Below, piece by piece: positions 11,497 to 25,111 of a stretch of 64,000 nt of DNA (its first letter is position 1; each line of letters opens with the position of its first letter). Below the pieces are notes generated by a model. It saw nothing but the letters and a program-made list of their open reading frames with translations, searched no databases and had not been told where the DNA came from. The position numbers were made by a program, and so were the translations under genes. This DNA comes from Watersipora subatra (lineage: Eukaryota > Bryozoa > Gymnolaemata > Cheilostomatida > Watersiporidae): positions 6,612,670-6,676,669 of the forward strand of contig NC_088714.1 in NCBI RefSeq assembly GCF_963576615.1, read 5' to 3'.

Positions 11497-14329
11497 TAAG
11501 ATGTACAATATGAACGTTTTACTTGACTCTTTAACTAGAAGTAAGATGACACTCTCTACGATAAAGCAATGCTTCTACTTGACAGTTGAATTTTGTGTCC
11601 AATGAATTTTGTACATACTGTATGCGCTTAGGTTTGATGCTTGATATTTACATCTTTTGCTTATTTATAAGCAGAGTTCTTTTCTGTTTCATCTGATAAT
11701 ATTCAGGTTTAAATGGTTTGACAATCACTTTATCCAATACAAAAACATTTCGCACCAGCTTATACATGCAATACTTCACTTTACTCTGCTTCCTGTAGTC
11801 CTTGCTTACACTACAAAAGTGTTGCGTGAACATGTTCTGACTACTGACTACTGACACCATACTCATTAGAGTATGGCGCAACAGGAACTTACACCATGTC
11901 CACATTCCAATCCTTAAAATAGACAGAAGTGGTAAGGGAAGTGGGGAAAGAGAAGTCTGCACTAGCCTGATAAACTGAAAGCTTCCGAGCAGGAAAACTT
12001 TTTCCATAAAATGTTAAAGCTTAAAAAGTTTAAACTTGCTGCAAGAATTATTGTCTACGTAGTTGTCAATTGTAGTAGAGCACATTTGGTCAACCTTGCT
12101 GAAGTGCTTTTACTGCTTTTAGATTCTCTGTGCATAAACTGGTCAGCGATTTGGGTTAAACGCAAAATGGCAAATTGCAAATTGTCTGTCCTTTCAATTT
12201 TGGGAGAGTTGTAACCATTTTTACTTTGATTGAGCATCTGAAGGCATGGGATACCAAGTTGAGGAGGGTTTCATGACAATAAATAGAGTAGGTGCTGTGA
12301 TGCATCATTCATAGTCATTACACAAGTTCATGAACCAAACAAACTACATGAACCAATCAACTGCTTTATAACAGACACATTCGGTGTATGCTACAGATTT
12401 CTTATTGTATTCATCTGTAGGCTGTTAATAGAGTGATTAGAGTGTTCGTTACATACTGTCCAAAGTGGTATGAAGAGGATAACTCTAAGTTTACTGATAC
12501 CAATAGCACTGAATGAATGCTTCCTGCGTACTCTATTTAGCAATACATTTTTTCAATAATTTTCATGCATAGCAAATTTGGAAGCAGGTTCAGTGTGAAT
12601 GAGCTTGACCTCAATTTGATACTTGTTTGGACAGGTTTTGATGTATGATGTATATGCATGACAGAGATGAAGTAATAATGTGCATTCAATTTCCTATGGC
12701 CATGAACAGCTACTATAAATCATTAGAGTTTAATACTATCAAAGTTCTACGTAACGAACCTTGTGTAACATTTCAAACTTCTCTGCTTATCGAATAGCAA
12801 GTCAGAAACATGCTTTGTCCACAAATGAGTAAGCTGTAATACTGATCCACTGTGACCTTTTTAGCTAAATATTATTGGTTTTTTCAGCAGATGGAAAGCG
12901 TATGGAAATTTCCTCAGTAAACATATGCAAGATTGTGTGAGTTTTTTCTAAAGTTCCTGCTCTAATTTTATAGTCAACAGTGATCTGCTGAAGTTGGTTA
13001 TTTTTGCATCAGAAAAAGCAGTTACTTAGCAGGCAGCAGATATGTAAAGCTACTAAGTTGTTGTGCTGCAAGATTCTATCTTTTTTTATTAAAACATAAT
13101 TCTTGAGCTAGGTATTTTTCTAACAATCTATGGTACATTGAATCTAAGATCTGTTCTACATGTATATTTACAAACATTCTGTAACTAGGAATTAAATGAG
13201 CACAGCCAAAATGAAGGCTTTTATAAAACTAGCTGTTCAGCTTCAAAGTGAGTACGCAAAAACCAAAAAACAAATGATAAAACTAAGTTTTAAACTACCG
13301 ATTAATTTTTAACTGTTTCTTTGATTTTATCAATTGCTATTAAAAATATATTTACTTTGTTCTAATGATCAGATGTTAGACTAACTATTTGCCCGCAAGA
13401 GTTCGTTGTTCTTAGTTCTATGTTTCTATACTATTTCAACTAGTCAATAGCCGTTATAACAAGTGCCACAAATATGTCACAAGGTTATTGACGCATAGAC
13501 AATACCACGTATAAATCTATACAACTTGTTGTTTACCTAAATATGCTATACTTCACCGTATGTTGCCATGGCGCTAACCAAATAGCGGCAAACCTAGCCA
13601 TCAGTGTTATGCATGACAAGTAGAGAGTATTTATGTGAGCTCTTACGTGGCTCATGGTTATGCAACATGCCTTCCGCCATCAGTACACCAGATTAGTGGT
13701 TGGCTCTTTAATCTTCTGTGATTAGACGTTACACGAAAGAGCATGGTTGATTAATAATGCAAAGAATCATAAGGGTTGAGGCTGAAGGAAATGTTGCAAT
13801 AGATTAATGAACAATACGTATATCTAAAGGTGATTATTTGCAGAAACATATCAGAATTCTTATATCCTGTTGTTACAACTGCTTATCTTTTACTAGTAGA
13901 GTCTACAGCATTAGTTATGTTATCACTTTTCAGCGTTTCTTCAAAATGGTGCAATAGTTTTATGTGTTCATTTCAAAAATAAATTTATTCCTATCAAAAA
14001 TTTCAAAGTTAGTCAAAGGGCAAAGCTTATAAGTTATTGTTTTTTTGAAAATTCAAGGTGCACAGCTTAATATTTCATGTCATGTTCAGTTTAGCAGCTT
14101 CTATGCTATAAAATATAAAACTAGAGTTACATGGCTGCATGCATGGTTTTTTTTATATGTCCAGTCAATGTTTTGACGCTGTTCTTATCATTTCCGAGTT
14201 GACACTAAATTTTTTTTAAAAACAACTTTAGTCAAAGTCTGCTGCTTACAAATAGGTGGATATTGTTAGCTTAAGAAAAGAATCTGAGTTGTTAGCTCAA
14301 ATGAACATGTATAGACAACTTCTACTAAG
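11497..14329. other. Spacer after small-family gene 2
   Basis: An AATAAA near 12,279 could end the gene-2 transcript, but this is uncertain. The frames at 11,648-12,237 overlap each other on both strands and show no domain. The rest is AT-rich with nothing recognised. Confidence 0.4.
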
Positions 14330-14419
14330 ATGATGAAATACTATATTTTGCTGATAGCAAGTGTTACAAGTTATAGATTTCTGAAGTTAACTACACGTGT
14401 CCAAAAATGCACAAGAAGC

Positions 14420-15034
14420 AAAATATTAGACATTTTGCTATGTAGATTTTTAGCACTTCCAAGTACTCAGTGTAATAATTTATTATATATGAACACAGGT
14501 CCATTATACTGGAAATGATCCTTAATGTGGACTGTGTAATGATGCGCCAGAAACCATAAAAAACTTCATTAGTGGATGCCAGCAGCTAACAGAAAATGCA
14601 TACACTGAGCAGCATAGCTCACAGCTCCTAGCAGCATATAACAGGCGTAATGTACCGAAGCCTATTCAATGTTTAGTCTCAATAAGCTATAATGAATCTG
14701 TGCCATATATCTGCAATGCTTCTACATCTAGACAGATCAGCGCATTTGCTGAGAAAACCAGCAAGATAATGTAGTAATGGATAAAAAGGACAAAAAAGCT
14801 AGTAGAGTTAATATAGTAAGACCTAATGCCTGCAACATAGCCAGCGGAGAAAATGAGAAAGTGAAGAAATACATCCCGCTCCCAGAGCAGTTTGAAAATT
14901 GCTGGCATGTAAAAACTGATATAAATTTAGTAGTTATTAAGACATTGAACCCAATAGCATCTACACATAAAATGTGGCTCACCCAAATAGCGATAAAAAT
15001 CAAAAGGGCTTCATTGAGAAAGCTAAGATCTTGA
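14420..15034 (+). pseudogene. Decayed LINE (non-LTR retrotransposon) ORF2 C-terminus
   Basis: From 14,526 the frame reads CGLCNDAPETIKNFISGC then QQLTENAYTEQH. This is the Cys/His-containing segment (CxxC..ETI..I..GC..L....Y..xH) typical of the region after the reverse transcriptase in many animal LINEs. After a stop at 14,773, a second open stretch (14,777-15,034) reads NACNIASGENEKVKKYIPLP and KMWLTQIAI, matching the extreme C-terminal region also present at 40.6-41.0 kb. In-frame stops and lost ends make it inactive. No reverse transcriptase domain is retained here, so it is a 5'-truncated or broken copy. Confidence 0.8.
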
Positions 15035-18000
15035 GGTAAGCAGATCTCCAGTTTTTGGTAGAAGCGCGGAGTTTAACTATAAATTAACAACCACATAGGG
15101 CTAATACATTTTCAATGGAACATAAATAAATGTATAGTATATGTAATTAAAAAAGTATATATACATATATAAATATATGTATACATACTTTAGCAAAGCT
15201 GAGCCTTGAAATGTCTTCACTGATATATATGTATTGATTTTATTTTATTGTAATCGAGACACTGTCAAGTCTAAAATAATATTACGTTACAATTTCAAAA
15301 TGTGTAATTTATAGGAACAGAATTAAAAAGCAATAATGAGAAACAAAGCAAAAGAGAATAAAATAAAACATGCTTATTAATTTCCTCAATACAGTTAACT
15401 TGAAAACAAGCAAAATTGGCTTTATCTCTGCCAAGGCTTACTATAAACTGTGCAGCAATCCATCGTCTGCTAACAAAAAACCTTGTGTCTAATGTAACAA
15501 AAAATGCCCCTGTATGTGAGCCTATCTGTACTTTAGCTAGCATAAATTAATCACACTACTTTAAGAGTATAATTATGTTTAACAATTCACTACATAAATT
15601 ATAATATAATAACATATTTTATATTATAGTACAGTTTATTCAATATTTGGTGCATTGAGTATTCTTCAATGATTATCCTTTATGAAGCTAGTGTATCTAT
15701 ATAGAATATTTATAGTGTATATATAGATTATTTGTTGTTTTAGGTATTATGAAGACCTACGAAGCTGCAAAGTTAATTTTGGTAGTTTTACTAGTTTTAC
15801 CAAAGCTTTGAACTGCTACTATTTACCTTAATGTATGTTATCATGTTTTATCATACAGATAACTGTGTTGAAAGATCAACCCAAATCTGCCTACTCAGAA
15901 CTTAGAAAACTTAAAAAATGGCTATAAAAACTAGGCTGTTCTAACACCTGCTCTTAGTTATCATAGCGACTCCAGTAAACAAAATCTTGAAGAATCTTTT
16001 TGGTAACGGTAGCTTCCTAGTGGTCTCCATCAGTGAGAGGTTGGTTTTTGTAGCTGATTCACCTACTGTATCCACCATACCCAAAAGCACAAAACAGATA
16101 CAAAAAGGAGATGTTAACATAAGCAATATCCATGAATGTTTCTGTTGTTAGCTATGCTAATATTATTAGCGGCAATGGCTTCAGTTTACACCTAATCGAA
16201 ACATTCTACAGAAATCCGTCAACAATTTTTAAAGCAGTAATTTTGGTGATTAATTGGAAGCTCTCAAAATTAATGAATCATAAAGAGTAAAGAAAATAAA
16301 ACTAAACCCTTTTGACTTAAATAAATCAACATTGTTATAAAATGTATGCTTATAAGTAATAAAATGATAAATTGTAGCAAGAAGCAATTCGCAGTGTTCC
16401 CCTCTGATGACTTCAGCAACAGTAACCTAGTCTAATAGACGTTCAATGAAATTCTTTATGAAAATTTAAAAAAAAGGAAAGACAACTTCACCAACAGCAA
16501 TGACTACTGATTGTTCAAGCAGCTGGTGCTGCCATTGTTAGGAACTGACTGATCGCGAAAACGTTGTTAGTAAAAACCTTGTTAATAAAAAACCAGAAAA
16601 GTAATTTGGTGTTATTACATCTCTGAGGTAAATGACTCAAACTCCTAGCCCCCTCTTAGAGTAGAATTTATTTTCCTCAATGAATGCTCAAGTTATGTCA
16701 GCTTTGTCAAACATGTCATAGTCTGCCTTTCGACCATAATTGATGAGCTTTTAGTCTAAAAATCGTAAAACGTATCATGACTGTCCTTGTTTTCTTTTGC
16801 TAATAAAATCTCATTTTAACTTTATAAGTTAAATTAATAATAGTAGAGCAGTACCTAAGAGTCTACAGTTATGGGTACACGCATATAATAGTAAAGCAGT
16901 ATCTAAGAGTCTACAGTTATGGTACACACATATACTCATAATGGAGAACAATGTAGATAGATATTTACAAACTCATAATAGGTAATTAGAATATGCAATA
17001 ACTTGAATGCAGAGCTCTGTTCATTGCTATTTGTTGATGCGCGTTACTTTCAGTTATTGAAGTTGTATGAAAGTTTTTGTGCATGATCTGTGAACTTTTA
17101 AGCATGTTACTAATAGACTCATTCTCAAATAAAGCCTGTAGGAGTGTTGAGACCTGTGGGTGTAGTGGTACATGTAGGCGGAGATGTACCGCAATACTGG
17201 TGACTAGTGGGTACAGTTATACTGGCGAAATCAGTAGTAGTGCCCATGATAGCGATGGTAACTATGGTAGATGTAGCAGCCATAAAGGTTGTGCATGAAA
17301 AAAAATCTCTTAAAAGAGTAGCACAAGCATGATACGGTCTACATAAATTATATACCGGTATATGCTCAATCATAGGCTAAATGTGGAAAAAAATTGCTAT
17401 AGTATTTATGCTTTTTATTTCTAAGACTACCTTATAGAAACTTCCCTAACGCTTCCAAAACATTGCTTCAAGCATTTCCTGACATGTATAAAGAGAGTTA
17501 AGGTGTTTACTAGAAAAATGTTAGAATCGCTGTAATTATATATTATTCTGGCTATAAGAATTGGTGGCTACAAAATTTGATTTACTAGAAGGCATCAAAC
17601 ATGGCCGGTTCTTAAATAAATTTAAACTAAATTATATACTGGCCCAACACTAGTATGTATGGCCTAATATTACGTGAAACATTCCAGTCAGCAATTACTA
17701 GTAGAAAAAACCTAAACTCTGGCAAAAATCGACCATCTCTGAGCTCTATCAAGTTTTACCTTAGGGAAAAATTGTTTGTGTTCAATTTTATCTAAACTCA
17801 AATAGCTTGCCAAAAAACCTATGGTTTATATGTAATTTCTTCTTATTGGGACAAAATGAGCTGTACTGACATGAATGTAAATTTAATACTTCTTGTAAAA
17901 TTAAAATAGGAACTATCACAATATTAAAAGTGAAATATTTGAACTGCTTTAAAACCATAGCTACGATTGTGATGTGGTGAAATAAGGTTTCAATTGAAAA

Positions 18001-19990
18001 TTGAAAGGCAGTAGAACAACTTGCATATACTTCAAAAGAAGGCTTCTATTGACCAATATGCAAAGATATGTGAGAAGAAACCGATTAAAACACCAATGAT
18101 TCATTTATAAAAGAGGCGTTTATCAGGAACTTCCTCTGAATGAGTGGGTGTGCTCTGTTCACCTGACATGTCAAACCACTTAATGCTTCCTGAACCGCTT
18201 TCTTCAGCCACTGGTTCACCCACGCCCAAGTAAGGGTTATGTGAAAAACATCCTTTAAGTAAGCCATGCACCATGATTAGCATTGTAATACAACAGATAA
18301 CCCTATCATATATGTAACTCATTAGCACTTTGATATTTAGTTGATTTCATTGTCTCCTGTTATGTGATTAACAGGCAGAAAACAATTAAAAAGTAATACG
18401 CAACTGGTTCTTTGTGAAAATCCTGAAATTGAGATGTTTATACTATTCAATGTTGCTTAAGCTAAACCTTATATTTTGACTGACTTCAATATATGTCAGG
18501 ATCTACACTATTAGCTCGTGTTGATAACCAACACGATAATGGTAATACAGTTAAGTAGTTGAAATAGCAAAGTTTTTAACTTTTGCTTCAGGAAGTAAAC
18601 TTCATGATTCCATAGTTCTCTTAATTTTGTTACGAGTCAACTTTACCTTGTTTTAAATGTTGATGATTAGAAGTATTCTATTTTGCATCGGTTATTTTTT
18701 TAAATTTCAAATTTTATAACAATTTAAGCTAAAATTAACAAGAATGATTGTACATTTGTTACTGTGATTGTTTAATACTGCTTGCTTTCGCTTTACTGGT
18801 TTGCATAATGATATAACAAATATATGTTTAGAATGATATTATTAACTATTGAACAAATCACAATGAGGCTTTCTTGGCATCCTACCTGCATTCACAAAAC
18901 ATGCACTCCGATAGCTTAATGATGCCTGTTGTTAATAATGCCTTTTAGTAAACAATGGAAGCATCTCCAATCATGTGACAAACTTCTTAAAAGCTGTGGG
19001 TGTTGAAATCAATCATTTCTTTTTAGCAAATATGCACAATTGATGTAAGGGGCTATGTAAAGAAGCCTGCTAGTTACTTCATGAAGGCTGTTCCACATTA
19101 TACCTTCATAAGTCAGCATTGGCCTTCTGGCATTCGTTGCCAACTATGTGTACAAGGAACTGTTAGCATCTACGAAACAGAGAGTTTGCAGCTGTCAAAC
19201 TTTGTTGTTATTTTACTGAGTGTTGACGACAGCCTGACAATGTAAACCATTTGGCAACATTAATTTGCAATTACCATGTTGGCGTGGTAAATTGCTTATA
19301 ATAGTTGCTGCAAGACTAGTATTTGAATCGCGCATGCGAAACAAAGAGGTTTCTTTACAAAAAATTTAAAAGAAAAATGAGAGCACTATGTCACAGAGTA
19401 TTTACTGATGCAAACAGAAATAGGTTTGTGATAGTGTGAACATTGTTATCATCGGCGATCACCACTGTATTGCGATGTCAATACTGAAGTATGGCAGTAC
19501 AGTGTGAACCAGTATTTAGCCACACAAATTGCAACAACTCAGCTATATAAAACTTAATCAGAAAGCCTAATAGAAAAGCAACTTTTTATGCAATTGAGAA
19601 GAGTACTATATGTATTAGAATACACTACATACTAGAACTTACTGTTAGCTTAAGCTGTAGTTATTAAATTAGCAGAAAGCAGCTATTCAATATCAATATA
19701 CAGTAGTATATCGGCGTAAACACAAAGTTTAGCAGGCTTCCGGACCAAAAAGATAAAATGATATTTTTGGATACAGCATTTGCAAAGATAAAAGGTAAGT
19801 ACAGAAACGTTACCCATTGTTGCATAGCACCTATATTGCTACTACGGTAGATCGGGTTGCACATCTCTGAGCAAACTCAAAACCTAATGATGCGTGTCTC
19901 CATCTACAGTATAACGATTACTCTTTAGTTGTGCGCTTGTCTGAACTTTCCATGACATCCTATCATGAGTCAGCTTTATTGAAGCGAGAC
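15035..19990. other. Long spacer without a gene I can support
   Basis: Weak candidates only: a signal-peptide-like minus-strand frame (15,941-16,126), a Thr-rich minus-strand frame (about 17,125-17,290), and a minus-strand frame ending at 18,101 that could be a last exon. None has both flanking splice sites and a recognisable domain. A 48-bp direct duplication lies at about 16,843-16,935. Confidence 0.4.
16843..16938. repeat. Tandem duplication of a ~48-bp unit
   Basis: Two adjacent copies of a unit beginning AGTARAGCAGTAYCTAAGAG and continuing TCTACAGTTATG, differing at a few positions. Confidence 0.85.
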
Positions 19991-19998
19991 TAGCTTTG

Positions 19999-20008
19999 CT
20001 ATATATGC
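19999..20008 (+). promoter_or_regulatory. TATA-box candidate for small-family gene 3
   Basis: CTATATATGC lies about 30 bases before the presumed start of the non-coding first exon, on the coding strand. It is the clearest core-promoter-like element near any family member, but TATA strings are common in this AT-rich DNA. Confidence 0.45.
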
Positions 20009-20031
20009 ACGTGTTAGGTCTGTTCTCTTCA

Positions 20032-20126
20032 TTGCAAGACAGCTACTCTAGCAGCAGTCAGTGACAAAAACAAGCTAACCTTGCGAGAACTATTGCCTTC
20101 AACAACTCACATTTACACAATAAAAA
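20032..20126 (+). other. Likely non-coding 5' exon of small-family gene 3
   Basis: About 95 bases between the TATA candidate and a consensus donor GTAAGT at 20,127. A 175-base intron then runs to the acceptor TTTTGTTATAG ending at 20,301, just before the ATG. The exon has no ATG. The donor is seen directly; the start site is inferred from TATA spacing. Confidence 0.6.
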
Positions 20127-20302
20127 GTAAGTTATTGGATAAAATAACTTTAAACAACTTCATGTTAAACTGGATTGTTTAAAAAAGTATTTTATTATAC
20201 CTATTGTTGTACTGATAGACTTATCGATTCTGGAATTTATGGGTTTTCAACATATCAATGAACTCTAGTCAAAATTCTTTATAGTATGATTTTTGTTATA
20301 GA

Positions 20303-20533
20303 ATGCCTTGGGTAAAAAAGACATCAGTTCGAGACAACCAAGTGAAGGTTGACCTCAGCAAATGCAAGAAGATGTTTCTCTACCCAAACAGCCAAAACAA
20401 CTTGACGAGTGTCACTCAGGTGTGGGTCTACCAAGGAAGGGTCATCCGATCAGTCTCTGAAGAACAGAACAAGCTTCGACGTACCTCATCATCCTCATCT
20501 ACTAGCAGCCGATCTTCAGTAAAGTCACCTTGA
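20303..20533 (+). CDS. Small-protein family member 3, 76 aa
   Basis: Unrecognised small protein, nearly identical to member 4 at 27.6 kb (two residue differences, V/I and N/D). The ATG is two bases after an intron acceptor, and the preceding non-coding exon ends in a perfect GTAAGT donor. Layout: basic N-terminus MPWVKKTSVR (1-10), VDLSKCKKMFLYP with the single Cys (about 16-28), Asn/Ser loop (NSQNNLTS), VTQVWVYQGRVIRSVSEEQN (about 37-56), then LRRTSSSSS and a Ser-rich tail to SVKSP. RRTSS resembles a basophilic-kinase site. No secretion signal or helix for membrane insertion is seen. I infer a small folded core with a disordered, regulated tail; the actual role is unknown. Confidence 0.88.
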   Translation: MPWVKKTSVRDNQVKVDLSKCKKMFLYPNSQNNLTSVTQVWVYQGRVIRSVSEEQNKLRRTSSSSSTSSRSSVKSP

Positions 20534-20985
20534 AGAATTTGAGAGCTTTGAAAGATTCTTTTGGAAATGAGGAAATTTTGCTCCGAGCTACTCCTGACAC
20601 AAAGTGTGAAAAGAAGTCTTGAATGCAGACCGACTGAGAAAACACGATCAAAAAAGAGAAACTTGATTCACTCTGACACTCTGGCTCTTGTAAAGGAACT
20701 GTTCACTGTGAAGCTAAATAACTAGAAACAGCATTAGTTATTTTTGTTACAATACTCAAAGTTGTGATTTTGAATTTGAAAATCAGCAACTTTTCAGATA
20801 CAGAACAAATGGTTTAAAGAAACAAGAGCTTTAAACTTTTTGAAAAGATATTATGTGATGGCCATGAATGAATTTAGAGTGACCTTTAACAGGAAAGCAC
20901 AACTCAGAAAGCTATACTATTATTTCTTATTGGTTTTATAGGCTCATATGTGAGTGAAATTATGTAAGATATGTATTATTAAACA

Positions 20986-20991
20986 AATAAA
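20986..20991 (+). terminator. Polyadenylation signal AATAAA for small-family gene 3
   Basis: AATAAA about 450 bases after the stop codon on the coding strand. It would give a transcript of roughly 0.8 kb after splicing. Confidence 0.5.
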
Positions 20992-22915
20992 TGCTGAGAA
21001 ACACTTAATGTTAATTCTATTCCAGATACATGAAAAAATATACAGCTTAATGAGATGAGTGACAGAAGTTGCTTAAATATTGGCAAACACTTGGCTAGCT
21101 GATTCGCTAATTAACCAGTGGTTATCAGCGATTGGTAGTTTGTTTGCAAACACTTTAGAATTATCTGAACTGAAAGTATACAACTAAAATAGCCTTATCA
21201 CTAGAACAAGGGTAGAACAAGGAAGGCAAAAAACTGTGGCATATTGCCCTTCAGTGCTCTCAAATGTTCTCAGTTCGCTAGAAGATATTTTTTATTCAAG
21301 TGCACAGAATTCCTGTTTCATACCAGAATTAAGCGCATAGTTTGCAGATCAGTATGAACTTTTTAACTGTAGTGAATGTGGGGTCCTGTTCTCATCAATT
21401 CACAGATTGATGAATAGGTAAGTATCCTGGCACCTCAACATATGCCATACTCGGCTGTCAGTTGTCCTCATATATACGATCATACTCCAAGTGCTTAAAA
21501 ATAATAAGCCCCCTGAACAGTAGTCTTGATCTTGCTAGCGGAGCATAATTTTTCTCATTCTTTTGTTCTAACATATTATTCTTATAAGACTTCAAAAGTG
21601 TGGTGCATTATGCTAATTCGTGAATTTTAGACGTTGCATAAATCTTTAGGCTAGACAATCAGAAAAATCGATCTGAATGATCTTTTGCATAGCGGCAATA
21701 GAATAACTAATGTTAACTTTTCATTTCTTTTAGTTTTCGTTTCATTTAATTTTTCTTTTAGTTTTTATGTCGTAACAGGTCGAATATGATTCTCATACTC
21801 GACCTGTTATGAAAAAACAATTGATTAGATTTACTTGCTAAATTTTTTTTCACAAGAGTTCACAAATAAGTCTTTGAGGTTCTCTAGGGATTTATTTAGT
21901 AAACGAGTGTTATCTCTATATTTCAACAGCTTAAACGTTTAGTATGAAACTCCTAATCTTCACGGCTATTAATATCTAGATGTATATTTAAAAAAGTAAA
22001 GTAATGCGTTCAAATTTGGCTGTAGTGAGTAATTTATAGAACTGTGACATCATTGCCGGGTGCCTCTGTATTAATGGTTAAATACGGTTTTTTTCTAATC
22101 CAGTTTCAGCATACACATCCGGTAATAGCAAACTGCAAGCTTTTATGATTTTTTTGTTCTAGTATATGTCACCCTATTAAAGCACTAATGTTGCTTCAAG
22201 ATGTCCCACTTTCTGATTCTAACCATAATGGAAATTAAAATTGTGCCAAAGGTTTTGCCATAACTGCTTTTCTACAACTAACCGATTCTTCATTGATTAC
22301 ATCTAATTTTTCCACTCTGCCTGGCGGCATCGAAAGAAAACTTGATGAGTGACAAAGGTTTGTGGCGGTGCTATAAACTATTTGATGTAAATCATAAGTT
22401 GACCATTCTGCTTAATGCATACTGTTAACAGCTCCCTTTATTTTGAGCATATTTTGTAATGAGGAAAAAACAAAAGATTGGGACTTGTAGAAATTGATCT
22501 TGAATGTAACCGCTACTTTTTCTGAGCAGATTTCTAATATATTTCAATGAAAAATTTAAAAATTCGTGTTGTGCAAGTCAACATATTTTTTTTCAGTGAT
22601 ACATCAACTTCATTTACATTCTTTCACACAACTAGTGTATCAAGGCATTGAATACAAACATACAACATGAGCTAATACAACGTTTTTAACAAATTTTATA
22701 AAAAAACAATTTTTATTCCTAATAATAGCTGTAAACATATTCTCAACGCATTAGATGAACTTTGAGACATTTTAACCAACTTCAACAGTGATAAAGAAGA
22801 TGTCGGCTATAGAGCTTCTAGCAACTGCTTACATCTACATGTAAGTATTAAACTTTGATAACAAATATTTATGACAAAGCCGGCAATTACCATTATAAAA
22901 AGCTGATTCTTTAAT
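20992..22915. other. Spacer after small-family gene 3
   Basis: Nothing coding is recognised; the hairpin at 21.77 kb is the only structure noted. Confidence 0.45.
21773..21809. repeat. 17-bp near-perfect hairpin with 3-base loop
   Basis: TAACAGGTCGAATATGA (21773-21789), loop TTC, then its reverse complement with one mismatch (21793-21809). It stands alone in AT-rich spacer and is far from a stop codon. The stem is shorter than a typical microRNA precursor. It could be a mobile-element end or cruciform. Confidence 0.85.
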
Positions 22916-22919
22916 AAAA

Positions 22920-23150
22920 GATCACGGCTTTTGCAATGCAAAAGAACCTATGCAATGCCTATAACAATGCCTCCAGAACCTCTGAGTAAACTTCTTTACA
23001 GTAATGAGAGTTGTGTCTTTCCATGTTTGTCCGTCTGCCCAATGCCGTGGTAGAAGGTTAGAAAAAGTACTCCATACAGGATTAGAACTCATAACATTGG
23101 GCCTACTAGACAGACATGCCAACACCTGTGCAAATCCACTACCTTCTAGC
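22920..23150 (-). repeat. tRNA-derived SINE-like repeat, copy 2
   Basis: Shares GTTTGTCCGTCTG with the 3.7 kb copy, followed by an internal GGATTAGAACTC that on the minus strand resembles a Pol III B box. The reading frame across it (22,922-23,209, minus) is therefore not a gene. Confidence 0.55.
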
Positions 23151-25111
23151 ACTGTTGAATAATTGTACAGATAATTATTCTCCGTTTCATTGACACATCT
23201 GATGCTCACTCATAGCAGTTTAGGCTGTCAGGGTTGTAGTCACTCTAAGGAAGTTGTCATGGTATAAAACTAGTGCATCAGAAGTACTAACAAAAGCCAA
23301 AAAGCCCCAAAAGTTTGTTAAGTATTGTAGAATTCAAAAAATTATGTTAGAAAAGCTTTTCATAACATAAACTAATTGTCAAAAGCAACTATAAACTTTT
23401 GAGGCTTAATTTGCACTCATCAATGCAACTTACAGAGTGATACTGGTGTCAAAAGGATATAATGGTTTATGGACAACAAACTTGTAAACCTTTATTAAGG
23501 TCAATAGTTAGCAAAAATCACCCTTTAAAATTAGTCTTTTTAAACATTCGCCACCTGACCCCTACAGATCATGTTTGAGCAGACAGTTGCTGCAAACAAT
23601 GACATTATTCCAACAGAGCGTACCTACTGTTTAGGATATAATAAAAAAACAGTTGAAACATTGTTAGTTGACGCATTATTAGTTACAACCTTAGCTAATT
23701 ATAGACATAGCTTGTCTGGTCAATAATAAGCATTCTTGTTTAGAGCTGACGCAACTCAGTAGTGTTCTGCCTACAGTCTTGCGCTGAGAGATGCTTAGCC
23801 TTAAATAGATTGTTGCTTAGGTAATGCAACTACGTAATGTTACTATTTGGTTGCCTGGAAAAGATTAATATAGGTTTGCGGCAAATATCTCCTGAGCAAC
23901 CGCATGCATGTCTGACTGACTCATTCAATTTTGTTATCCGATAACTATCTACAAGCATTGCAGAATATGCGCAACTGTCAACAGTTTATGGCATATTTAA
24001 AAAGGTATTTATTATTTAAAAATAGCTGGAAACTAAGCTACTTAATTTTTCTCAAAACAGAACTGGATCAAAAGCAACCCAAAGATCCTTAAAGATATTA
24101 TCTCAGCAGTTAAAGAGGCAAAGTGAATGGATCACTAGCTACCAGCTTCCACAACCTTCTATGTACAAGCCACAGTCTGCTTATCAGGCCATAAAAAATA
24201 GCTGGAGTTCTTAAACCTCAGCTCGGCTTTCAAAGCAGCGTCTTTGACGTTTCACCACCGGATAATAGGGCAATCAATTTAACCTATTCGTTTTAATGAG
24301 CTACGTGAAGAACACTAAAATTGCTAGACAAAATCTGTGGGAGTGAAAACGAAAACTGCTGCAATGGTAATACACAGGGATAAAGCCAAGTCAAAAATAG
24401 ACTAGCAGCTTAAAGATGGCACAGTGTGTCAAATTTAAGTACAAGCCGGCAAACGCTTGTTGTTTACTAATGGCAACCTTGAGACCAAATCTTTAATACT
24501 GTTAACAACAAAGGCATTTGTATACACACTCTTTGTTTATTTAGCCTTATTAAATAATATATATATTATTGCATATATGCAAAATAAACTATAGTGAGTG
24601 GACGATATTGCAATTAAAGTAACATGTTTTTTCAGGAATTATCACATGTCCTCACCCGTTTACGAGTTATTTATCTAAACTGTTATATGATACAGTAAGT
24701 TTAGAAATAGCTTCACCAACATAACTTGACTAAATCAAAATTAAGGCTACTAATGGCTATTTAGATGATTCATGAAAAATAACAATATTTTGTTATTGTC
24801 AATTTTTACCACTGATGGCTAATCCGACTTGGTCTAAAGCTGTCAGAAAAAAACTAGAAACTACTGGTATGGAACTATCTTAGTCAGTTAAAACATTTTC
24901 TACTTCATATTAAAAGCTAGTGTAAACCCTTAGTGTTCAAATTAAGTGCTAGTTTCCTGAGAAAAATGTTTTCTGCTCTTCACTAGATTTTCTTAATGAA
25001 TAATAAGAGTGTTGAGAGAATTATTTTGCGATAATGCAAGTGTAGAGCTAAAACATCCATATCAGTAAAATATACTAACAGTTATTGCGAAACTCACAAG
25101 TAAATTCCTAT
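23151..25111. other. Spacer without recognisable gene
   Basis: AT-rich, with no supported exon or repeat array. Confidence 0.45.

Noticed and set aside
15941..16126. Signal-peptide-like small secreted protein on the minus strand
   Set aside because: Only a hydrophobic N-terminus is present; no conserved Cys pattern, promoter or splice partner supports it.
17125..17290. Thr-rich minus-strand exon (MAATSTIVTIAIMGTTTDFA)
   Set aside because: It looks stalk-like, but I could not find matching splice sites or neighbouring domain exons.
18101..18270. Minus-strand last exon (NPYLGVGEPVAEESGSGS)
   Set aside because: The tail-like composition is suggestive, but no strong acceptor or partner exon was found upstream.
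21773..21809. microRNA precursor or bacterial-type terminator
   Set aside because: The 17-bp stem with a 3-base loop is too short for a typical precursor, and there is no upstream gene or U-tract context.
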